Assembly: GCA_030045295.1 (NCBI GenBank) | Contig: JASIGD010000315.1 | Location: forward strand, 1 to 7,711 | Origin: Streptosporangiaceae bacterium | GTDB taxonomy: Bacteria > Actinomycetota > Actinomycetes > Streptosporangiales > Streptosporangiaceae | Length of the DNA: 7,711 nucleotides | Reading direction: 5' to 3' | Shown here: positions 1 to 5,353 of the stretch, one piece after another | Numbering within the stretch: position 1 is the first letter of the stretch | Layout of the letters: each line of letters begins with the position of its first letter | The notes under the pieces: model-generated | What the model was told of the DNA's origin: nothing | The model's database searches: none | Seen by the model: only the letters and a program-made list of their open reading frames with translations | Position numbers and translations under genes: made by a program

Positions 1-168
1 GCGCCGGAGGTGAGCACGATTCCGAAGCAGTTGGACCTTCGTGTTCACGACCGCGTCGCCCTCGATGAGATCGAGCTCTACGCCGAGGTGCTGACCGCGG
101 TGGCGGCGACCGACCGGCCGCTCACCCCCGCGGAGCTCGACGAGGCCCTGGGGATCCAGGACAGCTAG
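1..168 (+). CDS. C-terminal part of a small unrecognised protein (5' end outside or at window edge)
   Basis: Frame 1 is open from the first base to a TAG at 166-168, giving 55 residues. They are acidic and helical-looking (around LDEIELYAEVLTAVAA, then LTPAELDEALGI). There is no Cys, no signal peptide and no membrane segment. A GTG at 10-12 could start a 52-residue protein, but the only GGAGG nearby (6-10) overlaps that codon, so the true start is probably upstream of the window. The gene converges on mshD and the two stops overlap in the same CTAG. I do not recognise the family and assign no function. That it is coding rests on the clean frame, the strong third-position GC and the sensible composition. 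Confidence 0.6.
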   Translation, partial: APEVSTIPKQLDLRVHDRVALDEIELYAEVLTAVAATDRPLTPAELDEALGIQDS

Positions 169-1100
169 CCCCGCCGGTACATCACGTCGGTTCTCGAGCG
201 CGTGAAGCCGAGGGCCTGGTACATCCTGATCGCGCGCACGTTGTCCTCGTCAACGTAGAGCATCACCTGGCCCAGGCCGCGGTCGCGCAGGTAGCGCAGC
301 CCGGCCAGGGTCAGCGCCCGGCCGAGCCCGGTGCCTTGCTCGGCGGGGTCCACCCCCACGACGTAGACCTCGCCGCTGCTGTCCGGAGCATCCGCGGGCT
401 CGGCCACCTTGGTCCAGTGGAAGCCCGTCATGACACCGTTCCGTTCGGCGATGAAGAAGCCCGCCGGCTCGAACCAGGGCTCCCGTTCCCGCAGTTCGAG
501 GTCGTGCCTGGTCCACGTCCCCTGCTCCGGGTGCTTGGCGAACGCGCGGCTGTTGAGGCCCAGCCACTCATCCTCGTCCTGGCCGGGCCGGAACGGTCGC
601 ACCGTGAGGCCGGCCGGGAAGCGAGGCTGGTCCAGCGGGTCGCGCAGCGACCGGCGCATCTGCCACAGGGCGCGGAACCGGTCGAATCCCGCGGCGCGGG
701 CGAGCCTCGCGGCGGCGGGCAGGTCGCCGTGGGCCCAGAGCCGGACCGGGTGCCCGTCCGCCCCCGCCGTCAGTTCGCGCACCAGGGCCAGGCCGAGCCC
801 TCGCCGCCGGTAATCCGGGTGGATCACCAGCTCGCCGCTCAGCTCCTGGCCGGCGGCGTCCAGGTGCGCGTAGCCGGCGATCTCGCCGGCCACGGTCAGG
901 ATCAGATCGCGCTCTGGCCCGGGGGTCGCCGGGTCCGGGCCAGGCCCAGACCCCGCGTCGTAGCGCAAGTGCAACAGTACGTGCTCTGACAGCGGCGCTA
1001 CCCCGTCGGCCGCTTCCGCGGCCCCGGCCAGCGCGAGGACGCCGCTGACCTGGGCCGGGGTGAGCCTGCCGGCGGTGATCGCCCGCTCGGCCCCGGTCAT
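165..1100 (-). CDS. mshD: Mycothiol synthase (two-domain GNAT acetyltransferase MshD)
   Basis: This 311-residue protein has the usual MshD length. MshD catalyses the last step of mycothiol synthesis, transferring acetyl from acetyl-CoA to the Cys amine of Cys-GlcN-Ins in the cytoplasm. Two GNAT repeats are visible. The N-terminal one spans about residues 66-150, with an acetyl-CoA loop around 93-106 ([14 protein letters not shown]). The C-terminal one spans about 165-308, with [14 protein letters not shown] at 249-262 and the end motif [19 protein letters not shown] at 281-299. Tyr294 sits where GNAT enzymes usually keep the general-acid Tyr. The start ATG (1098-1100) overlaps the glnR stop as ATGA, so the two genes are probably translationally coupled and share the glnR promoter. 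The stop overlaps that of the convergent small gene. A low-complexity Gly/Pro stretch at about 50-62 looks like a surface loop. The family call is firm; only the substrate is inferred. Confidence 0.93.
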   Translation of the reverse strand: MTGAERAITAGRLTPAQVSGVLALAGAAEAADGVAPLSEHVLLHLRYDAGSGPGPDPATPGPERDLILTVAGEIAGYAHLDAAGQELSGELVIHPDYRRRGLGLALVRELTAGADGHPVRLWAHGDLPAAARLARAAGFDRFRALWQMRRSLRDPLDQPRFPAGLTVRPFRPGQDEDEWLGLNSRAFAKHPEQGTWTRHDLELREREPWFEPAGFFIAERNGVMTGFHWTKVAEPADAPDSSGEVYVVGVDPAEQGTGLGRALTLAGLRYLRDRGLGQVMLYVDEDNVRAIRMYQALGFTRSRTDVMYRRG

Positions 1101-1903
1101 CGCGCGGGTGCTGTGCCCCGGGTCCCGGCGGGCCCGAGGGCGCCCATGCCCCGCGCGGCCGCTGCCTCTCGCGCCCTGCCCTCTAGTGTCCCGCGGGCCC
1201 GCTCGTCGCCGGCGTGGTCGGCCCGCTCGGTCTTGACCGGCACGAACCGGTAGCCGACGTTGCGCACCGTGCCGATCAGCGCCTCGTGCTCGGGGCCGAG
1301 CTTGGCCCGCAGCCGGCGGACGTGCACGTCGACCGTGCGGGTGCCGCCGAAGTAGTCGTAGCCCCAGACCTCCTGCAGCAGCTGGGCCCGGGTGAAGACC
1401 CGGCCGGGATGCTGGGCCAGGAACTTGAGCAGCTCGAATTCCTTGAAGGTCAGGTCGAGTACCCGGCCGCGCAGCCGGGCCGCGTAGGTGGCCTCGTCGA
1501 TGGCGAGCTCGCCCGAGCGGATCTCATCGGGCGCGTCCGCCGCGGCGGCGACGGCCCGGCGGCCGATGGCGAGCCTGATCCTGGCCTCGACTTCAGCGGG
1601 CCCGGCGGTCTGCAAGATCACGTCGTCCACGCCCCACTCCGCGTTGACCGCGGCGAGGCCGCCTTCGGTCACGATCGCGAACAGCGGGCAGTCCAGCCCG
1701 GTCGCGTGCAGTAGCCTGCAGATGCTCTTGGCGTGCGCCAGGTCGCGTCGCGCATCCATCAGCACCGCGTCGGCGGGCGGGGCCTCCACCAGGGCGGACG
1801 CGTCCGCGGGCAGCACGCGGACCGGGTGCAGCAGGAGCCCGAGAGCGGGCAGGATCTCCGCGGACGGCTCGAGCGCGCCAGTGATCAGCAGCAGGTCGCT
1901 CAC
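1097..1903 (-). CDS. glnR: GlnR, atypical OmpR/PhoB-type global nitrogen regulator
   Basis: This is a 268-residue DNA-binding regulator of nitrogen assimilation genes in actinomycetes. Residues 1-115 form a receiver-like domain keeping Asp50 and Arg52, the charge pair reported to stabilise the GlnR dimer without phosphorylation. The acidic pocket expected near the N-terminus is absent ([10 protein letters not shown]), typical of orphan GlnR. Residues about 127-222 are the winged helix: [14 protein letters not shown] (149-162), [17 protein letters not shown] (169-185), recognition helix [16 protein letters not shown] (188-203) and the wing [10 protein letters not shown] (211-220). The last 45 residues are Ala/Arg-rich and probably disordered. 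The frame stays open upstream to 1975, but GTG at 1901-1903 is chosen: it gives the family N-terminus and has GGAGG 9 bases upstream. No adjacent sensor kinase is present, as expected. glnR and mshD overlap by ATGA. Confidence 0.93.
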   Translation of the reverse strand: MSDLLLITGALEPSAEILPALGLLLHPVRVLPADASALVEAPPADAVLMDARRDLAHAKSICRLLHATGLDCPLFAIVTEGGLAAVNAEWGVDDVILQTAGPAEVEARIRLAIGRRAVAAAADAPDEIRSGELAIDEATYAARLRGRVLDLTFKEFELLKFLAQHPGRVFTRAQLLQEVWGYDYFGGTRTVDVHVRRLRAKLGPEHEALIGTVRNVGYRFVPVKTERADHAGDERARGTLEGRAREAAAARGMGALGPAGTRGTAPAR

Positions 1904-1946
1904 TCGGCGGCACCTCCACTCGCTGGTGCGGTCGCTCCTCACCAGT

Positions 1947-1975
1947 TGTATAAACAGACGAGGACCCGGGGGCAA
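1947..1975 (-). promoter_or_regulatory. Candidate sigma-70-type promoter for glnR-mshD
   Basis: On the minus strand, a -35 box TTGCCC (1975-1970) is followed after exactly 17 bp by a -10 box TATACA (1952-1947). Each matches 4 of 6 consensus bases. It is the only AT-rich spot in the glnR-moaD gap. Transcription would begin near 1940, leaving a leader of about 37 nt that contains the glnR ribosome site. The same AT-rich core reads TATAAA on the plus strand (1949-1954) and could serve the divergent moaD-like gene, but no good plus-strand -35 is visible. Confidence 0.5.
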
Positions 1976-1989
1976 CGGCGCCCGGGTCC
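1962..1989. repeat. Perfect 9-bp inverted repeat in the glnR/moaD divergent region
   Basis: GGACCCGGG (1962-1970) and CCCGGGTCC (1981-1989) are exact inverted copies separated by 10 nt. The -35 box of the glnR promoter candidate overlaps the left arm and loop. It could be a regulator-binding dyad controlling both divergent genes, or a 5'-leader hairpin of the moaD-like transcript. The role is inferred; the repeat itself is directly visible. Confidence 0.55.
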
Positions 1990-2011
1990 CGCTGAGAAGA
2001 GAATACCGAAA

Positions 2012-2272
2012 ATGGCCAAAGTGACAATCCAGTACTGGGCCGCGGCCAAGGACGCGGCGGGCGTCGCGGCGGAGTCGGTCGAGGCGCGGACGCTGGCGGA
2101 GGCGCTGGACGTGATCGTGGCGCGGCGCGGTGACGACGGGCGGCTGCGGTCGGTGCTCGCGACGTCCTCGTTCCTCGTCGACGGCGCGCCCGCCAGCCGC
2201 CTCACCGCCCCGGGCCTGGTCCTCCAGGACGCCGCCCAGATCGAGGTCCTGCCCCAGTTCGCCGGGGGATGA
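2012..2272 (+). CDS. MoaD/ThiS-family ubiquitin-like sulfur carrier protein
   Basis: An 86-residue beta-grasp sulfur carrier ending in the diagnostic Gly-Gly (VLPQFAGG). In this family the C-terminal Gly is adenylated by an E1-like enzyme (MoeB/MoeZ type) and converted to a thiocarboxylate that donates sulfur to molybdopterin, thiazole or cysteine synthesis. Visible features are beta-1 [14 protein letters not shown] (4-17), the [13 protein letters not shown] helix (28-40), [10 protein letters not shown] (52-61) and the [10 protein letters not shown] tail (77-86). The ATG at 2012-2014 is preceded by a weak purine-rich GAGAAGAGA. The frame is open further upstream, but the family N-terminus starts here. 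No molybdopterin or thiamine gene is adjacent; glnR diverges upstream, and a rhodanese and thioredoxin lie downstream. That favours a general sulfur-relay role, though the acceptor is unknown, so I give no gene symbol. Confidence 0.85.
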   Translation: MAKVTIQYWAAAKDAAGVAAESVEARTLAEALDVIVARRGDDGRLRSVLATSSFLVDGAPASRLTAPGLVLQDAAQIEVLPQFAGG

Positions 2273-2285
2273 CCCCGGGACCGGC

Positions 2286-2313
2286 GGTATGCCACACTAA
2301 AAGTATTCATACC
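2286..2313. repeat. AT-rich dyad upstream of the sigma factor gene
   Basis: GGTATG (2286-2291) and CATACC (2308-2313) are inverted copies with 16 nt between. The inner region also holds GTAT-TC-ATAC (2303-2312). This is the most AT-rich patch between the moaD-like stop and the sigma gene, so it is the likeliest place for an operator or promoter. No clear -35/-10 pair and no recognisable ECF-type promoter could be assigned. Confidence 0.3.
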
Positions 2314-2355
2314 AGTACGTTGCGAAGTCTTGGCACTGAGCAAGCGTGAGTGAGC

Positions 2356-3054
2356 ATGAGCCAGTACGTTCCCCCGAGCACTCCAGGTCCTGAAGTGCCG
2401 GGCCCTGGCGTGCCGGGTCCTGGCGTGCCTGGCTCTGGCGTGCCGGGCGGGCTGCCCGACGGGGAGAAACTTCCTGGCCCATTGAACCGCCCGGCCCAGC
2501 CGGACGTATCTAGTGGTGTGCCGAACGCGGGAACCTCGTCCCGTACGGGGCGGGTGGCAGACGAGGCGTTTGTCCGGGCACTGTACGCCGAACACGGCGG
2601 CGCCCTGCTTCGGTATGCCCTCCACCTCATGGGCGGGGACAGGCAGCGTGCGGAGGACCTAGTGCAGGAAACGATCGTGCGGGCGTGGCGCCATCCCGAG
2701 GCGTTGGCCGACCGGCCGGCCAGGCCGTGGCTGTTCGCTGTGGCGCGCAACCTCGCCGTCGATTCCTACCGCGCCCGGCAGGCCAGGCCGCCGGAGACCG
2801 GCCAGGCGGCCCTCGAGCTGCTGCCGTCTGACGATGACGCCGACCGGACGCTTGAATCCTGGGCCGTCGCCGACGCGCTGGCCTCGCTGCGGCCGGACCA
2901 CCGCCGGGTGATCGTGGAGACCTACTACCGCGGTTGCTCGGTGGCCGAGGCCGCGGCCACGCTGGGCATACCGGCAGGTACCGTGAAATCGCGGACCTTT
3001 TACGCGCTGAAGGCACTCAAGCTGGCGCTGCAGGAACGAGGGCTGGGACCATGA
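2356..3054 (+). CDS. ECF-subfamily RNA polymerase sigma factor with Pro/Gly repeat N-terminus
   Basis: A 232-residue sigma factor that would direct RNA polymerase to stress-response promoters. Region 2 lies at about 72-112 (FVRALYAEHGGALLRYALHL, then AEDLVQETIVRAWRHPE). Region 4 lies at about 178-228 (LRPDHRRVIVETYYRG, then helix-turn-helix VAEAAATLGIPAGTVKSRTFYALKAL). The domains are joined by an acidic linker, and regions 1 and 3 are missing, as is normal for ECF factors. It is longer than usual because of a 65-residue Pro/Gly/Ser-rich N-terminal extension. The start is uncertain: ATG 2356 has no clear Shine-Dalgarno; GTG 2350, GTG 2518 and GTG 2554 are alternatives. The last would give a more typical ECF length. 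The stop overlaps the anti-sigma start (ATGA), indicating stoichiometric coupled synthesis. SigL/RslA or SigK/RskA-like ancestry is possible but not settled. Confidence 0.88.
   Translation: MSQYVPPSTPGPEVPGPGVPGPGVPGSGVPGGLPDGEKLPGPLNRPAQPDVSSGVPNAGTSSRTGRVADEAFVRALYAEHGGALLRYALHLMGGDRQRAEDLVQETIVRAWRHPEALADRPARPWLFAVARNLAVDSYRARQARPPETGQAALELLPSDDDADRTLESWAVADALASLRPDHRRVIVETYYRGCSVAEAAATLGIPAGTVKSRTFYALKALKLALQERGLGP
2383..2451 (+). repeat. 15-bp tandem repeat encoding elastin-like VPGXG units
   Basis: In frame within the sigma gene, 2395-2409, 2410-2424 and 2425-2439 encode VPGPG, VPGPG and VPGSG. A partial VPGG follows (2440-2451), and a diverged PGPE unit precedes (2383-2394). The DNA units are near-identical (GTGCCGGGYCCTGGC type), differing mainly at third positions, so both the DNA and the protein repeat. 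It lies at residues 10-32 from ATG 2356. Confidence 0.8.
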
Positions 3055-3761
3055 CACAGACCTGGGACTGCGCCGAGGCAAGGATGTCGCTTGGCGTGTA
3101 CGTGCTCGGGGCCATCGACCCCGCCGAGCGCGCGCTGGTCGACGCCCACCTGGCCACCTGCAAGGACTGCCGGGACGAGCTGGCCGGCCTGGCCGGCATC
3201 CCGGCGCTGCTGGCCCGGGTAAACCCGGACGAGGTCAGCCGGATCTCCGCCGACGACGCCGTTGGCCCGGTCACCGCCGAGCAGCCGCCCGAGGAACTGC
3301 TCGGTACCGTGCGCGACCTGGCCGAAGCCAGGCGGCGCAGGAACCGGTGGCGCTGGGTGTCGGCCGCCGCGGCCGTCGTGCTGATCGCGGCCGGGCTGTT
3401 CGGCGGGCTGAAGGCAGCGAACTCCGGCACCCAGGTGATCTCCCCTTCGGCCGGGGCCGGTCAGTGGGAGACCGTGCAGGGGACTAGCCCGGCTACCGGG
3501 GCGAGCGCCACCGTCGCCTACGCGAGCGAACTGTGGGGCAACGCCGTCCAGGTCGAGGTGCACGACATCGCGGTCGGGACCACGTGCCAGCTCTGGGCCG
3601 TCCACCCCGACGGAAGCCGGACCTTCGCGGGCTCCTGGACGACCTCCTCCGACGAGGGGCACGTGTGGTACCCGGGTTCGGTGCCGAGCACCGCGGGGCC
3701 GATCAGCAAGTTCGAGATCACGGCGGGGAACCGGCTGCTGGTGACGGTCACGCCGACCTGA
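3051..3761 (+). CDS. Zinc-finger (ZAS-type) transmembrane anti-sigma factor
   Basis: A 236-residue single-pass membrane protein that would hold the upstream ECF factor inactive. The N-terminal cytoplasmic part has the zinc anti-sigma signature HLATCKDC (His33, Cys37, Cys40), with Cys7 as a plausible fourth ligand. A linker and a basic ARRRRNRWRW stretch (93-102) precede one transmembrane helix at about 103-120. The outer part (about 122-236) is a beta-rich domain with CQLWAVHPDGSRTFAGSW, resembling the extracytoplasmic domain of RskA-type anti-sigma factors; it carries a lone Cys179. The ATG overlaps the sigma stop, with GAGGG about 10 nt upstream. The family suggests release by zinc/thiol oxidation or regulated proteolysis. 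The nearby thioredoxin and mycothiol genes make redox input attractive but unproven. Confidence 0.88.
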   Translation: MTQTWDCAEARMSLGVYVLGAIDPAERALVDAHLATCKDCRDELAGLAGIPALLARVNPDEVSRISADDAVGPVTAEQPPEELLGTVRDLAEARRRRNRWRWVSAAAAVVLIAAGLFGGLKAANSGTQVISPSAGAGQWETVQGTSPATGASATVAYASELWGNAVQVEVHDIAVGTTCQLWAVHPDGSRTFAGSWTTSSDEGHVWYPGSVPSTAGPISKFEITAGNRLLVTVTPT

Positions 3762-3774
3762 CCCGCGGCACCGC

Positions 3775-3805
3775 CCATCCATCCTGCCCGGGCGGGAATG
3801 GATGG
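3775..3805 (+). other. Strong hairpin between the anti-sigma and thioredoxin genes
   Basis: CCATCCAT (3775-3782) pairs exactly with ATGGATGG (3798-3805). After one bulged A (3797) the stem continues inward with CC/GG, a T-G wobble, G-C and C-G around a CCGG loop (3788-3791). This gives about 13 pairs in the RNA. It buries ATG 3798-3800 and the only GGGCGGG near it. There is no T-run, so it is not a classical terminator; it may separate the sigma unit from the thioredoxin gene or limit its translation. Confidence 0.5.
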
Positions 3806-3830
3806 CGCCGTGCCAGCGCTATCGCTGAGC

Positions 3831-4271
3831 ATGACTGGCGGGCTGATCGCGCTGGCCGCGGCGCTGGCCGCAGCCACGGTACTGGGGGTGGTGCTGCGCC
3901 GCCGGGCCGGGAGGTTCCGCGCCGCGCCGGCGGGGACCGCCGTGCCCCAGGCTCGGGCGGACGCCCTGACCGAGACCGACCTCGGCAGCCGGCTGGGTGA
4001 GCGCGCCACCCTGGTCCAGTTCTCCACCGCCTTCTGCGCGCCGTGCCGCCCGACACGGCAGATCCTGGCCCAGGTAGCGGAGATGGTGGACGGCGTGCGG
4101 CACGTCGAGATCGACGCCGCCTCGCGGCTGGACCTGGCGCGGCGGCTGCGGATCACCAGCACCCCCACCGTGCTGGTGCTCGACCCGGGCGGTTCCATCG
4201 TCAAGCGCGCCGTGGGTCCCCCGCGCAAGGCCGACGTGATCGCCGCGCTGGGCTCGGTGATCGAGCCGTGA
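3831..4271 (+). CDS. Membrane-anchored thioredoxin-like protein (ThiX-type)
   Basis: A 146-residue thioredoxin-fold protein with a single N-terminal membrane helix (about 3-22, followed by RRRAGRF). Positive charges after the helix place the body on the cytoplasmic side. The active site is FCAPC (Cys69 and Cys72), the beta strand before it is ATLVQFS, and the cis-Pro loop is TSTPT (Pro112). The family reduces protein disulfides or persulfides. The frame also has an ATG at 3798 that adds 11 residues; I prefer 3831 because homologues typically start right at the membrane helix and 3798 is buried in a hairpin. Neither start has a good ribosome site. It sits between the anti-sigma gene and the cysA2 leader, and M. 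tuberculosis also has a thioredoxin (thiX) beside cysA2. It may regenerate the sulfurtransferase or the zinc-thiol anti-sigma factor; this is inference. Confidence 0.87.
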   Translation: MTGGLIALAAALAAATVLGVVLRRRAGRFRAAPAGTAVPQARADALTETDLGSRLGERATLVQFSTAFCAPCRPTRQILAQVAEMVDGVRHVEIDAASRLDLARRLRITSTPTVLVLDPGGSIVKRAVGPPRKADVIAALGSVIEP

Positions 4272-4273
4272 AA

Positions 4274-4302
4274 GTGACAGCCTGGCCCGGCCCGCATAGC
4301 AT
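4274..4302 (+). promoter_or_regulatory. Candidate promoter for the leader peptide-cysA2-sseC transcript
   Basis: GTGACA (4274-4279) matches 5 of 6 bases of the TTGACA -35 box. After 17 bp, TAGCAT (4297-4302) matches 4 of 6 of the -10 box. The -35 starts 2 bp after the thioredoxin stop. The expected start point, about 4309-4310, falls on or next to the GTGATG at the beginning of the leader ORF, so that ORF would be read from a leaderless or nearly leaderless mRNA. Confidence 0.5.
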
Positions 4303-4312
4303 CTGGTTCGTG

Positions 4313-4402
4313 ATGTCCTGGACAGCGAAGATGCTGACCAAGCGGCGTGCCGTTGACTTCTGCCACGTCGCTACCGCCATCTGTCCGCGTCCTGCCGCCT
4401 GA
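4313..4402 (+). CDS. Putative cysteine-responsive leader peptide upstream of cysA2
   Basis: A 29-codon ORF that ends 108 nt before cysA2. Its core, LTKRRAVDFCHVATAICP (residues 8-25), matches my recollection of the actinobacterial leader peptides with a KRRAVDLCRVA..CR-type core that precede sulfur and cysteine metabolism genes. It has two Cys codons, TGC (4361-4363) and TGT (4382-4384); TGT is rare in such GC-rich DNA. An inner ATG at 4331 would give a 23-residue version starting MLTKRR. An in-frame GTG at 4310 lies at the predicted transcription start. The peptide probably has no function of its own: slow Cys decoding would change folding of the downstream hairpins and so cysA2 expression. 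That mechanism comes from knowledge of the class and is not shown here. Confidence 0.75.
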   Translation: MSWTAKMLTKRRAVDFCHVATAICPRPAA

Positions 4403-4416
4403 GCTTTCGAGGCCGC

Positions 4417-4491
4417 GCGCCCGGCTGATTCCGGCGCCTGCTCATCCAGCCGAACCTAAAGATCCGGCCGTCCGCCTAGGGACCGGGCCGG
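4417..4491 (+). promoter_or_regulatory. Two hairpins between leader peptide and cysA2 (possible attenuator)
   Basis: Hairpin 1 (4417-4437) is a 7-bp stem with one bulge and a CTGATT loop. Hairpin 2 (4464-4491) pairs CCGGCC-GTCC (4464-4473) with GGAC-CG-GGCCGG (4480-4491), giving 10 pairs, a 2-nt bulge and a GCCTAG loop. It ends 2 nt before the strong Shine-Dalgarno AAGGAGG (4494-4500), 10 nt from the cysA2 ATG. GGCCG at 4411-4415 can alternatively pair with CGGCC at 4465-4469, so mutually exclusive folds are possible. There is no T-run, which suggests control of ribosome access or Rho-dependent termination. Confidence 0.5.
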
Positions 4492-4510
4492 AGAAGGAGG
4501 AAATTCCACC

Positions 4511-5353
4511 ATGAGTCGCTCCGACGTCCTCGTGGACGCCGACTGGGCGGAGGCCCATATCGGTGACCCCAATGTCGTCATCGTGGAGGTAGACGAAGAC
4601 ACCAGCGCCTACGACAAGGGCCACATCCCGACCGCCGTCAAGCTGGACTGGAAAAAGGACCTGCAAGATCCGGTCCGGCGTGACTTCGTGGACAAGACGG
4701 GCTTCGAGGCCCTGCTGTCCGAGCGGGGCATCTCCAACGATGACACCGTGCTGCTCTACGGCGGCAACAACAACTGGTTCGCCGCGTACGCCTACTGGTA
4801 CTTCAAGCTGTACGGGCACGACAAGGTGCTGCTGCTGGACGGCGGCCGCAAGAAGTGGGAGCTGGATTCGCATGAGCTCACCACGGACGTGCCCGAACGC
4901 CCGCGTACCAGGTACACCGCCAAGGATCAGGACCCGTCGCTGCGCGCGCTGCGCGATGAGGTGATCGACGCGATCGGCAGGCGCAACCTGGTCGACGTCC
5001 GCTCCCCCGACGAGTTCGCGGGCCGGCTGCTGGCCCCGGCGCACCTCCCGCTGGAGCAGGCGCAGCGGGCCGGGCACATCCCGACCGCGCGCAACGTGCC
5101 GTGGTCCAAGGCGGCGAACGAGGACGGCACGTTCCGGTCCGACGACGAGCTCAACCAGCTGTACCAGGGCGAGGCGGGCCTGGACTTCAGCCGGGACACC
5201 ATCGCCTACTGCCGGATCGGCGAGCGGTCCGCGCACACCTGGTTCGTCCTGCACGAGCTGCTCGGGCTGCCCAACGTCAAGAACTACGACGGCTCCTGGA
5301 CCGAGTACGGGTCGCTGGTCGGGGTGCCCATCGAGCTCGGCGAGGCCCGGTGA
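4511..5353 (+). CDS. cysA2: Thiosulfate sulfurtransferase (tandem rhodanese, CysA2/SseA-type)
   Basis: A 280-residue two-domain rhodanese that moves sulfane sulfur from thiosulfate (or another donor) to an acceptor through a Cys persulfide. The N-terminal rhodanese domain (about 1-130) is catalytically silent: its active-site loop reads LLYGGNNNWFAAYAYWYFK, with no Cys. The C-terminal domain (about 150-280) has the end motif LVDVRSPDEFAG (161-172), a substrate loop around HIPTARNVPW, and the active-site loop YCRIGERS with catalytic Cys234. The CRxGERSAHTWF form is characteristic of the actinobacterial CysA2/CysA3 group. It is cytoplasmic, with no signal peptide. AAGGAGG lies 10 nt upstream of the ATG. 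It overlaps sseC by GTGA and is preceded by a leader peptide and hairpins, suggesting regulation by sulfur or cysteine supply. The symbol follows mycobacterial usage; there is no relation to the sulfate transporter CysA. Confidence 0.92.
   Translation: MSRSDVLVDADWAEAHIGDPNVVIVEVDEDTSAYDKGHIPTAVKLDWKKDLQDPVRRDFVDKTGFEALLSERGISNDDTVLLYGGNNNWFAAYAYWYFKLYGHDKVLLLDGGRKKWELDSHELTTDVPERPRTRYTAKDQDPSLRALRDEVIDAIGRRNLVDVRSPDEFAGRLLAPAHLPLEQAQRAGHIPTARNVPWSKAANEDGTFRSDDELNQLYQGEAGLDFSRDTIAYCRIGERSAHTWFVLHELLGLPNVKNYDGSWTEYGSLVGVPIELGEAR

Noticed and set aside
336..1714. Long plus-strand open frames across mshD and glnR
   Set aside because: They are antisense shadows of clearly recognised genes; their translations are Arg/Gly/Pro-rich and show no domain.
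1904..1975. N-terminal extension of GlnR up to the ATG at 1975
   Set aside because: The extra 24 residues do not fit the family N-terminus, the predicted promoter lies inside this stretch, and GTG 1903 has a good GGAGG upstream.
2540..2549. Palindrome CCCGTACGGG
   Set aside because: A 10-bp GC-rich palindrome inside a coding region of very GC-rich DNA is expected by chance, and nothing around it supports a binding site.
2350..2556. ECF-type (GGAAC...GTT) autoregulatory promoter for the sigma factor
   Set aside because: GGGAACC at 2529-2535 has no matching -10 at the right distance and lies inside the coding region; no other candidate was convincing.
2307..2750. Minus-strand frames over the VPGXG repeat
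   Set aside because: They only mirror the tandem repeat on the opposite strand; the plus-strand frame runs directly into sigma region 2.
4496..4510. Near-palindrome around the cysA2 Shine-Dalgarno (GGAGGAAATTCCACC)
   Set aside because: The loop would be too short and an A-A mismatch splits the stem, so stable self-masking of the ribosome site is doubtful.
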